Positions 57,261-64,000 of a stretch of DNA of 64,000 nucleotides are shown here, one piece after another. Origin of the DNA: Gp6-AA40 sp036802945 (GTDB lineage: Bacteria > Acidobacteriota > Vicinamibacteria > Vicinamibacterales > UBA2999); the NCBI GenBank assembly GCA_036802945.1, contig DAIRVG010000011.1, forward strand, positions 1-64,000, in the 5' to 3' direction. Both the position numbers and the translations under genes were made by a program. The first letter of the stretch is position 1; every line of letters begins with the position of its first letter. The notes below the pieces were generated by a model. It saw nothing but the letters and a program-made list of their open reading frames with translations. It was not told the DNA's origin and did no database searches.

Positions 57261-58630
57261 CGCTCCTCATCAAGAACGGCATCGTTGTCACCGCCAGCGA
57301 TCTCTACGAAGGCGACGTGTTCGTCGACGGTGAAAAGATCTCCGCCATTGGTTCGTCGCTGGCGATGAACGCGGATCGCGTCATCGACGCAAAGGGCAAG
57401 TACCTCTTCCCCGGCGGCATCGATGTGCACACGCATCTCGACATGCCGTTTGGCGGGACGACGTCGGCGGATGACTTCGAGTCGGGCACCATCGCCGCTG
57501 CGCATGGCGGCACAACGACCGTGGTCGACTTCGCGATTCAGTACAAGGGTCAGACGCTGCACCACGCATGGAACACGTGGATGAAGAAGGCGGACGGAAA
57601 GGCGGCCATCGACTACGGCTTCCACATGATCATCACGGAGCTCTCCGATCAGGTGGAACTGGAGATGGACGCGCTCGTGCGCCAGGGTGTGACCTCGTTC
57701 AAGCTGTTCATGGCGTATCCCGGCGTCTTCATGCTGGACGACGCGAGCATCTTCAGGGCGCTGCTGCGGACAGGGAAGAACGGCGGGACGATCTGCATGC
57801 ACGCCGAGAACGGCGGCGTCATCGACGTGCTCGTGAAGAAGGCACTCGCTGAAGGGAAGACCGCGCCGAAATATCACGCGCTGACGCGCCCTGCTCGCGC
57901 GGAGGCTGAGGCGACGCATCGTGCCATTGCACTTGCCGAGATCGCGGACGTGCCGATCTACATCGTTCACCTGTCGGCCGCCGAGGCGCTCGAGATGGTG
58001 ACGGAGGCGCGCGACCGGGGACTCCCTGCGTTCGCGGAGACGTGCCCGCAATATCTGTTCCTGTCGTACGAGAACTACGAGGAGCCAGGATTCGCAGGAG
58101 CAAAGTACGTGATGAGCCCGCCGCTCCGGTCGAAAGAAACACAGGACCGGTTGTGGCGCGGCCTGGCATTCAACGATCTCCAGGCGATCTCAACGGATCA
58201 CTGTCCCTTCTGCATGAAGGAACAGAAGACGATGGGGAAGGGAGACTTTTCCAAGATCCCGAACGGGGCGCCGGGGATCGAGACGCGGATGAGCCTGGTG
58301 TACGACGGCGGCGTGAGGCCCGGTCGCATCTCGCTGAATCGCTTCGTGGAGCTGACCGCGACATCGCCCGCAAAGATCTTCGGTCTCTTTCCACGGAAGG
58401 GAACCATCGCCCCAGGCTCCGACGCCGACATCGTGATCTTCGATCCAGAGAAGAAGGTGCGTCTCTCCGCGAAGACGCTGCACATGAAGGTGGACTACAA
58501 CCCGTACGAGGGGCGCGAGGTCACGGGCGCGACCGACACCGTCATCTCCCGCGGGCGCGTGATCATCGACAAGGGCAAGTTTGTCGGCCGCGCCGGATCC
58601 GGGTCGTTCATCAAACGGGCCGCCCGATGA
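57257..58630 (+). CDS. Dihydropyrimidinase (D-hydantoinase)
   Basis: A 457-residue cyclic amidohydrolase. It opens LLIKNGIVVTASDLYEGDVFVDGEKISAIG. The zinc site is complete: PGGIDVHTHLDMPFGG near residue 55 (HxH), the carbamylated Lys in SFKLFMAYPG near 148, MHAENG near 180, IVHLSAAEA near 237 and STDHCPF near 311. The C-terminus, NPYEGREVTGATDTVISRGRVI, is the usual hydantoinase ending. It opens dihydrouracil to N-carbamoyl-beta-alanine in the reductive pathway. The start is GTG 57257, overlapping the stop of the preceding gene (GTGA). Confidence 0.93.
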   Translation: MTLLIKNGIVVTASDLYEGDVFVDGEKISAIGSSLAMNADRVIDAKGKYLFPGGIDVHTHLDMPFGGTTSADDFESGTIAAAHGGTTTVVDFAIQYKGQTLHHAWNTWMKKADGKAAIDYGFHMIITELSDQVELEMDALVRQGVTSFKLFMAYPGVFMLDDASIFRALLRTGKNGGTICMHAENGGVIDVLVKKALAEGKTAPKYHALTRPARAEAEATHRAIALAEIADVPIYIVHLSAAEALEMVTEARDRGLPAFAETCPQYLFLSYENYEEPGFAGAKYVMSPPLRSKETQDRLWRGLAFNDLQAISTDHCPFCMKEQKTMGKGDFSKIPNGAPGIETRMSLVYDGGVRPGRISLNRFVELTATSPAKIFGLFPRKGTIAPGSDADIVIFDPEKKVRLSAKTLHMKVDYNPYEGREVTGATDTVISRGRVIIDKGKFVGRAGSGSFIKRAAR

Positions 58631-58649
58631 CGATGACGACGATCACGGG

Positions 58650-58714
58650 CCACGGAGACACGAAGACACGGAGAATATTCTTGGAATGGCCTCCGTGCCT
58701 TCGCGCCTCCGTGG
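58650..58714. repeat. 'CACGAAG'-type inverted repeat (copy 4)
   Basis: Two 24-base arms, CCACGGAGACACGAAGACAC+GGAG at 58650-58673 and CTCCGTGCCTTCGCGCCTCC+GTGG at 58691-58714, with a 17-base loop, between dihydropyrimidinase and the aminotransferase. They differ at three positions, all T/C changes that still pair as G-U in RNA read from the minus strand. It may separate translation of the two genes. Confidence 0.9.
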
Positions 58715-58763
58715 CTCGTGGGGCCGAGGTAGGGCGGGTCCTTGTGGACGCGCCGGGAGATTT

Positions 58764-60071
58764 ATGACTGGCGACGAAATCATTGCTCTGTCGAAGAAAC
58801 ATACCATCTCGGAGTGGGCCGTTCAGGGTGCGGTCGATCCGATTCCCGTCGATCGCGCGGAGGGCATCTACTTTTGGACGCCGGAAGGGAAGCGTTACAT
58901 CGACTTCAACAGCCAGTTGATGTGCGTGAATATCGGCCACAGCGATCCGCGCGTGGTCAAGGCGATCCAGGAACAGGCGGCGCGGCTCTGTTACGTGACG
59001 CCGGGCGGCATGACGACGGAGCCGCGCGCACGTCTTGGTGCCAAGCTTGCGACGATCACGCCCGGCGATATCGACGTCTTCTTCTTCACCAACGGCGGCG
59101 CCGAAGCCAATGAGAACGCCTTCAAGATCGCGCGCGCCGTCACCGGCCGCCAGAAGATCCTCGCGCGCTATCGCTCGTATCACGGGGCCACGGCCGCGGC
59201 GATGGCGGCGACCGGCGAGCCGCGCAGCTGGAGTCAGCCGCCGATGCCGGGCATCGTGCACGTGCTCGACTGGTATCACGGCGTCGACTGCGGCCTGGAC
59301 ACCGCCGAACAGTCATTGCGGCACCTCGAAGAAGTGATCCAGCTCGAAGGACCATCGACGATCGCGGCATTCATCCTCGAGCCAGTCACCGGTACGAACG
59401 GCATTCTGATTCCGCCGGACGGCTACATGCAGGGCGTGCGGGCGCTCTGCGACAAGCACGGGATCCTGATGATTGCGGACGAGGTGATGTCGGGATTCGG
59501 GCGCACGGGCGAATGGTTCGCGATCGATCACTGGAAGGTCGTGCCCGACATCATCACGATGGCAAAGGGGATCACGAGCGCGTACGTGCCGCTGGGTGCC
59601 GTCGGGATCAAGCGGAAGATCGCGGACCACTTCAACGACAAGCCGTTTCCGGGAGGCCTGACGTACAGCAGCCACGCGCTCGCGTGCGCGGCGGCGCTGG
59701 CGACGATTGCGGTTTATGAAGAGGACGGTCTGATCGATCGAGCGAAGCGGACCGGCACGCTGATGGCGGAGCTGCTGGCCGATCTCGAGAAACGCCATCC
59801 CTCGGTCGGAGCGGTCCGTTCGATCGGGTTGTTCGGCGTCATTGAACTGATTCGAAACCGCAAGACACGCGCGCCGATGGCGCCGTTCAACGGCACCTCT
59901 CCAGAGATGGCCACCCTCGGCAAGTACTTCCGCCAGGAAGGGCTCTTTACGTTCGTGCGGTGGAACTATTTCTTCACGAATCCGCCGCTGACGATTACGG
60001 AAGCGGAGATGCGCGAGGCCTTCGGGATCATCGACCGCGGGTTGGAGACGACGGACAAAGCGGTCGAATAA
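58764..60071 (+). CDS. Class III aminotransferase, beta-alanine/omega-amino acid type
   Basis: A 435-residue PLP-dependent class III aminotransferase. It has YFWTPEGKRYIDFNSQLMCVNIGHSDPRVVKAI, TNGGAEANENAFKIAR near residue 112 (phosphate-cup region), YRSYHGATAAAM near 140, EPVTGTNGILIPP near 210, LMIADEVMSGFGRTGEWFA near 240 and the PLP Lys in TMAKGITSAYVPLGAV near 272. After pyrimidine ring opening it would transaminate beta-alanine to malonate semialdehyde. GGGAGATTT precedes ATG 58764; 133 bp separate it from dihydropyrimidinase. Confidence 0.9.
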   Translation: MTGDEIIALSKKHTISEWAVQGAVDPIPVDRAEGIYFWTPEGKRYIDFNSQLMCVNIGHSDPRVVKAIQEQAARLCYVTPGGMTTEPRARLGAKLATITPGDIDVFFFTNGGAEANENAFKIARAVTGRQKILARYRSYHGATAAAMAATGEPRSWSQPPMPGIVHVLDWYHGVDCGLDTAEQSLRHLEEVIQLEGPSTIAAFILEPVTGTNGILIPPDGYMQGVRALCDKHGILMIADEVMSGFGRTGEWFAIDHWKVVPDIITMAKGITSAYVPLGAVGIKRKIADHFNDKPFPGGLTYSSHALACAAALATIAVYEEDGLIDRAKRTGTLMAELLADLEKRHPSVGAVRSIGLFGVIELIRNRKTRAPMAPFNGTSPEMATLGKYFRQEGLFTFVRWNYFFTNPPLTITEAEMREAFGIIDRGLETTDKAVE

Positions 60072-60084
60072 TCTCCACGATTTT

Positions 60085-60151
60085 CTCTGCGACGAGCCAA
60101 GGAGACACAGAGACACCGAGAACTATCGGGGCGGGTCGTACGACCCGCCCC
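60085..60151. repeat. Partial 'CACGAAG'-type element and perfect 24-bp palindrome
   Basis: A decayed repeat end (GCCAAGGAGACACAGAGACACCGAG, starting about 60098) is followed at 60128-60151 by GGGGCGGGTCGT and its exact complement ACGACCCGCCCC, a perfect 24-bp palindrome. The position between converging genes suggests a bidirectional terminator. No T-run follows. Confidence 0.7.
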
Positions 60152-60160
60152 TCGATGCTC

Positions 60161-61324
60161 TTATCTGGCAGCGGTCTGAACACCCGGCCGCGCAAACCTG
60201 TTGTCTTCCACCGGGCTCACTTGCACCGTGTCGATCGTGTATACGAGCTTGTTCTCCCGCGGCCCGTTGATCGTCCACTTCAAAGGCATGCGGACGCCAT
60301 TCGTGATGTAGAAATTATCGTAGTCGATGCGGAACACGTGGCAGCAGAAGTATGACTTCTGCTGATACTGCACGCTGAGCAGATAGGATGTGTCCCGATC
60401 GAAGAAGAGCTTGACGTCCGGCAGCTGCGGATTGCTTCCGCTGACCACCCACGCGGTGTGATCGCCAAGTTTTTCCTGCCCGTCGACTTTCAACCCCGTG
60501 AGAAGCACCTTGAACTGGCTCGGAGCGATGACGGCACTCTCGAGTCTGGCGACCGCGAGCTCATCCGATCTCATGCCGCGCGCCGGAGCCGCTCCGGCCC
60601 GGATCCACCCGGCTGCGCCGTTGTAGGTGTTGACCGCATCGCCGTTGATGTTGCGCTGAATCACCATCCGTTTGTCCTGCCCCTTCGCGACGATTTCGAT
60701 TGGCGTCACGGTTGTCGGCGCGCGCTCAGGATGAACCTGGTCGATGTGGGCGTAGTTGGCCACGGCGCCTTTCAGCGTGACCCCGGGCAGCTTCGCGAGG
60801 TTGTCGGCCCCACCGAGTACGTTTGTGTAGTTGGTGAGAAGCTGATCAACGGTCGGTGGCATGGCCCGGGTCGAAATCGACTCGTGCGATTCGTCGTTGT
60901 ACGGCAGGACAACGTTCGGTTTGGTCGTCCCGCGGTGGCACGTGTAGCAATTGACCACGGCCTGACCCTTGAAGGTGGTCTTGTTGATCTCATCAACCAT
61001 GCGCAGCATCCCTCGCGCGACTTCCTTCCTGGGATTGGTATCAAGCTCCCGCTTCGTATTGTCAGGGTCGTGGCAGTACACGCAGTGCACGCCAAGCGCG
61101 ATCTCCATCATCTGCATGGAAGGCTGCATGAGGTCCGCCGGGAGCCCTTTCAACACCTGGATGTTCTTGAAAAACACTTCGGACTTGTCTGCGGCCGTGG
61201 GCACGGGTGCGGGCGCTGCCGCCGCCGGCGCCGCCTGCGCAGCAGCCGGCTGGACGTTTACCGCCAACACCGCCAAGGCCAGAACCAGCGCGCCAAACAG
61301 CAGTCGTGTGAATTTGCCCCTCAT
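60161..61324 (-). CDS. Reaction-centre-cytochrome-type di-haem c protein, exported
   Basis: A 387-residue exported protein (signal MRGKFTRLLFGALVLALAVLA...AAAQ, followed by an Ala/Pro linker). Residues 45-150 resemble the photosynthetic reaction-centre cytochrome c subunit family: FFKNIQVLKGLPADLMQPSMQMMEIALGVHCVYCHDP near residue 80 and VVNCYTCHRGTTKP near 130 are two CxxCH haem sites. Residues 170-380 are an extra domain of beta-strands (LKGAVANYAHIDQVHPER, FFDRDTSYLLSVQYQQKSYFCC). There are no photosynthesis genes here, so it is probably a general periplasmic electron carrier. Confidence 0.82.
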   Translation of the reverse strand: MRGKFTRLLFGALVLALAVLAVNVQPAAAQAAPAAAAPAPVPTAADKSEVFFKNIQVLKGLPADLMQPSMQMMEIALGVHCVYCHDPDNTKRELDTNPRKEVARGMLRMVDEINKTTFKGQAVVNCYTCHRGTTKPNVVLPYNDESHESISTRAMPPTVDQLLTNYTNVLGGADNLAKLPGVTLKGAVANYAHIDQVHPERAPTTVTPIEIVAKGQDKRMVIQRNINGDAVNTYNGAAGWIRAGAAPARGMRSDELAVARLESAVIAPSQFKVLLTGLKVDGQEKLGDHTAWVVSGSNPQLPDVKLFFDRDTSYLLSVQYQQKSYFCCHVFRIDYDNFYITNGVRMPLKWTINGPRENKLVYTIDTVQVSPVEDNRFARPGVQTAAR

Positions 61325-61475
61325 ATCCCTGTCCTTTCGTCGTAGCCGTCCGGAATGCGTCGGTTATACACCCAGCCCCGGGAAAACGGCGGTAAAATCC
61401 GTTGCCGCCGACTTTGCTCGGGTGTAGCCTGCTGCTGGTCCCAGAGCGTCCGTTTATCACCGGAGGAACGTCATC

Positions 61476-63551
61476 ATGCTGACAGTTCGGCACTTTGGCA
61501 TCGCGGTTCTGGGTGTGGTCGGGACAATGATGTTCGCGTCCGATGTTGATGCGCGCATCACAAAAATACAGGTCACGACAAAAGAATCGCCGACATTCGG
61601 CGGCTATTCGTGGCCCGGGGTCGGGCAATACGAAAAGATTGTCGGCAAGGCCTTCGGCGAAGTCGATCCCACCGACCCGAAGAACTCCGTCATCGTCGAC
61701 ATCCTCCTCGCCCCGCGGAATGCCAACGGTCGCGTCGAGTACTCGTTCGACTTCTACATTCTGAAACCGATCGATCTCACGAAAGGCGCGCACAAGGTCC
61801 TGTATGAACCGCCGAATCGTGGCGGCAAGACCTGGACGACGTTGGGACGAGTCTCGTCCGGCGGTGACGATCCGGGTTCGATTACGAACCCGACGGAGCT
61901 GGCGAACTCGTTCATGATGCCGCGCGGCTACACGATGGTCTGGAGCGGTTGGGACTTTTCGGCAGGAGCCGACAATTCAGACTACGTCACGACGATGACG
62001 TTTCCGATTGCGAAGAATCGGGATGGCTCCTCAATCACTGGGCCGGCCTATGAATACATCGTCAGCCAGGCAGCGTCATACGCGCTCAACTATCCGGCAG
62101 CAACGCTGGATCAGGCCAAGGCAACGCTGACGCACCGGGTCAGACTGAACGACACTCCACAGATCATTCCCGCTTCGGGATGGACGTACAACGCCAGCGG
62201 CACGGCGATCAGCCTGTTGCCGGCCGGCACGCGGTTCGTCGCCAACGACATCTACGAGTTTTCGTACACCGCGAAAGATCCGACGGTGAACGGCCTGGGC
62301 TTCGCGGCCGTCCGCGACTGGAACGCGTTCCTCAAGTACGAGACGAAGGACGCTGCCGGCATGGCGAATCCGCTGGCAGGCGACGTCACGCGGATCTACA
62401 CCGAAGTGAGGTCCCAGCCAGGTCGCATGCTCAACGACTTCCGGAGTCTTGGCTTCAACCAGGCTGAGAACGGCAGGAAGGTGTTTGACGGCATGATGCA
62501 GTGGATTGCCGCGGGCGACGGCATCAACATGAACTACAGGTTCTCGCAGCCGGGCCGCACCGAGCGCAACCGTCAGGACCACTTGTACGTCGAAGGCATG
62601 TTCCCCTTCGCGAACGTCTCGACGACGGATCCGTTGACGGGTAAGACCGGTAGCCGCTACGACAAGTGCGCAGCCACCAACACCTGTCCGCTCGCGATGG
62701 AGATTTACTCGGCCAACGAGTACTGGGTGAAGGCCGCGTCGCTGATGCATACCGATCCGACCGGGACCAAGGACCTGCCCGATTCTCCGTTCACGCGGAT
62801 CTATTTCATTTCGAGCCATCAGCACGGAACGGGCAGCGCTACCGCGAAGGGCGCCTGTCAGCAGTTCCAGAACCCGCTCGATTCGGCTCCGGTGCAGAGA
62901 GCGCTGTTCATCGCGCTCGACGAATGGTCGACGAAGGGGACGCTCCCGCCGGCGAGTCAGGTGCCCAGGCTTTCGGACGGCACACTCGTTCCGGCGAATG
63001 CGACAGGCTTCCCGACGATTCCAGGCGTGATGCACAACGGTCTCAAGACGACACGCTATCTGTTGAACTACGGGCCGAACTTCTACGCGACCGGAATTCC
63101 GACGATCAATCCACCGGTGATTACTCCGCCCTACCAGGACAATCGAGCCAATGGCCCGATCTATCCGAGTTTCGTGCCGAAGACCGACAACGACGGAAAC
63201 GATATCGCCGGCCTCAGGTTGCCTGACGTCACCGTGCCGCTTGCGACCTACACTGGCTGGGCGCTGCGCGGCGGAGCGCAGGCGGGCGACGGCTGCGAGG
63301 GAAGCGGGCAATACATCCCGTTTGCGAAGACGAAGGCCGAGCGCATGGCGAGCGGCGACCCGAGGCTCTCGATCGAGGAACGATACCCGCGCTTCTCCGC
63401 GTACTACGACGCGGTCAAGAAGGCGATCGACGACATGGTCGCAAGGCGCTTGATGCTGCGTGAGGATGCGCAACGCAGCCTGGACCGCCTGGTGCAGGCG
63501 GGTAAGGCGACGGGCGCGATCAAGGAGATTCCGACGACGGCGTCCCAGTAA
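61476..63551 (+). CDS. PF20091-type alpha/beta hydrolase domain protein (copy 2), exported
   Basis: A 691-residue exported paralogue of the protein at 38950. Shared blocks: a leader ending SDVDA; TKESPTFGGYSWPGVGQYEKIVGKAFGEVDP, ILLAPRNANGRVEYSFDFYILKPID and EPPNRGGKTW; a TEVRSQPGRMLNDFRSLGF segment at the position of the copy-1 nucleophile; CAATNTCPLAMEIYSANEYW; and a C-terminus with ASGDPRLSIEERYPRFSAYYDAV. At the elbow the Ser of copy 1 (NRGQSQAGN) reads EVRSQPGR, a small shift. It is divergent from the reaction-centre-type cytochrome. GGAGGAACGTCATC precedes the ATG. Confidence 0.83.
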   Translation: MLTVRHFGIAVLGVVGTMMFASDVDARITKIQVTTKESPTFGGYSWPGVGQYEKIVGKAFGEVDPTDPKNSVIVDILLAPRNANGRVEYSFDFYILKPIDLTKGAHKVLYEPPNRGGKTWTTLGRVSSGGDDPGSITNPTELANSFMMPRGYTMVWSGWDFSAGADNSDYVTTMTFPIAKNRDGSSITGPAYEYIVSQAASYALNYPAATLDQAKATLTHRVRLNDTPQIIPASGWTYNASGTAISLLPAGTRFVANDIYEFSYTAKDPTVNGLGFAAVRDWNAFLKYETKDAAGMANPLAGDVTRIYTEVRSQPGRMLNDFRSLGFNQAENGRKVFDGMMQWIAAGDGINMNYRFSQPGRTERNRQDHLYVEGMFPFANVSTTDPLTGKTGSRYDKCAATNTCPLAMEIYSANEYWVKAASLMHTDPTGTKDLPDSPFTRIYFISSHQHGTGSATAKGACQQFQNPLDSAPVQRALFIALDEWSTKGTLPPASQVPRLSDGTLVPANATGFPTIPGVMHNGLKTTRYLLNYGPNFYATGIPTINPPVITPPYQDNRANGPIYPSFVPKTDNDGNDIAGLRLPDVTVPLATYTGWALRGGAQAGDGCEGSGQYIPFAKTKAERMASGDPRLSIEERYPRFSAYYDAVKKAIDDMVARRLMLREDAQRSLDRLVQAGKATGAIKEIPTTASQ

Positions 63552-63565
63552 CGGGTCGCACCCGT

Positions 63566-64000
63566 CTAGAACGCATATCCCAGGCTGAACGTCAGCGGAA
63601 TCTTCACGCCCGCGTTCTGCGTGAAGATGTTGCCGTTCGAGTAGTGGTTGATCTTGACGCCGGCGTTGAGATTTCTGTTCTTTCCCGCGAAGACGCCAAG
63701 CCCCATGAAATCCTGGAACGTGAAGTGCCGGCCGGTGTTGAGATCGTCGAGCACGATTTTCGAAATGTATGTCGGGCCCGCCAAGGAGTAGGCGAAGTAG
63801 ATATCCGCCGGCTTCATGCGGATGAATGTGAAGCGGAACAGCGGGTACAGCGACAACGTGTAGAACCGATCGTTGTTCTGCCTCGTCTTGTAAAATCCGG
63901 CGCTCGCGCCGACGTCGAGCGCAAAGACTTTCCGTGTGTGGAAAACATTCCGCTCGTAGTGTGGCGCCACGCCGAAGTCCACCCGTGCGTGGCCACCCCA
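63566..64000 (-). CDS. Acyloxyacyl hydrolase / PagL-like outer-membrane protein, partial
   Basis: The C-terminal 144 residues of a gene that continues beyond the right edge. It is a beta-barrel with HARVDFGVAPHYERNVFH, FYTLSLYPLFRFTFIR and GVKINHYSNGNIFTQNAGVK, the His-x-Ser-Asn motif of lipid A 3-O-deacylase PagL, and ends TFSLGYAF with a terminal Phe. The Glu expected about twelve residues after the Ser appears as Lys, so activity is not certain; some relatives lack this Glu too. It lies 14 bp from the stop of the PF20091 gene, converging. Confidence 0.78.
   Translation of the reverse strand, partial: WGGHARVDFGVAPHYERNVFHTRKVFALDVGASAGFYKTRQNNDRFYTLSLYPLFRFTFIRMKPADIYFAYSLAGPTYISKIVLDDLNTGRHFTFQDFMGLGVFAGKNRNLNAGVKINHYSNGNIFTQNAGVKIPLTFSLGYAF

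Noticed and set aside
60161..61324. Photosynthesis gene cluster
   Set aside because: Only a reaction-centre-type cytochrome is present. There are two haem motifs instead of four, and no reaction-centre, bacteriochlorophyll or carotenoid genes.

Overview
The window reads as high-GC chromosomal sequence from a member of the Acidobacteriota, most likely class Vicinamibacteria. This is a family-level inference: there is an Oar-type TonB-dependent receptor with an N-terminal carboxypeptidase-regulatory domain, several small DUF6152 proteins, many secreted metal-dependent hydrolases, two PF20091-type alpha/beta hydrolases and a reaction-centre-type c cytochrome. No rRNA, tRNA or ribosomal protein gene is present to confirm it. 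About 60 protein genes are called, most on the + strand. Most carry a Sec, lipoprotein or Tat export signal, so the region mainly encodes a periplasmic and outer-membrane catabolic repertoire. No CRISPR array, insertion sequence, phage or tRNA was seen.

Layout: 1-13 kb holds a cut-off lipoprotein gene, an amidohydrolase, the TonB receptor with small secreted companions, then amidohydrolase, lactonase-like, MatC-type transporter, NHL-repeat and ABM-domain genes. 13-25 kb holds a zinc-ribbon DUF2007 protein, an amidohydrolase, a catalase-like protein, a minus-strand operon of two unknown secreted proteins plus DUF6152, a sugar isomerase-like protein, an NHL protein, VOC, lipocalin-like, metallo-beta-lactamase-fold (MBL), beta-barrel and formamidase genes. 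25-38 kb holds a second MBL protein, an MpaB-type oxygenase, an exported class II aldolase, a third MBL protein, DUF2167, cupin, ThuA, DUF6282, Kelch, a B-box/glycine-repeat protein, CMD, SnoaL and a putative zincin. 38-47 kb holds PF20091 hydrolase 1, a 5'-nucleotidase family protein, an exported molybdenum hydroxylase pair and DUF1028. 47-54 kb is a tight run: two more unknown secreted proteins, an intact DUF6152 gene and a broken copy, an SMP-30 lactonase-like protein, a di-haem cytochrome, a lipoprotein, an epoxide-hydrolase-like protein and a zinc-ribbon/PIN-like protein. 54-60 kb is a recognisable reductive pyrimidine degradation locus: NCS1 permease and PreA on the minus strand, and a divergent set of beta-ureidopropionase remnant, dihydropyrimidinase and beta-alanine-type aminotransferase. 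60-64 kb holds a reaction-centre-type cytochrome c, PF20091 hydrolase 2 and a cut-off PagL-like gene.

The points most worth a second look are: (1) the beta-ureidopropionase gene has lost all three catalytic residues through in-frame deletions but keeps its ribosome site and coupling to dihydropyrimidinase; (2) the PreA subunit lacks its ferredoxin domain and ends beside a dispersed inverted repeat that also supplies the start codon of the permease; (3) DUF6152 genes recur beside an uncharacterised secreted family sharing an RWEG-type motif; (4) two families of short intergenic inverted repeats are scattered through the window.

The window also contains three 100-N gaps. Each is flanked by an exact 55-bp direct duplication, the mark of unmerged contig ends overlapping by one k-mer. 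The true sequence is probably continuous at all three.
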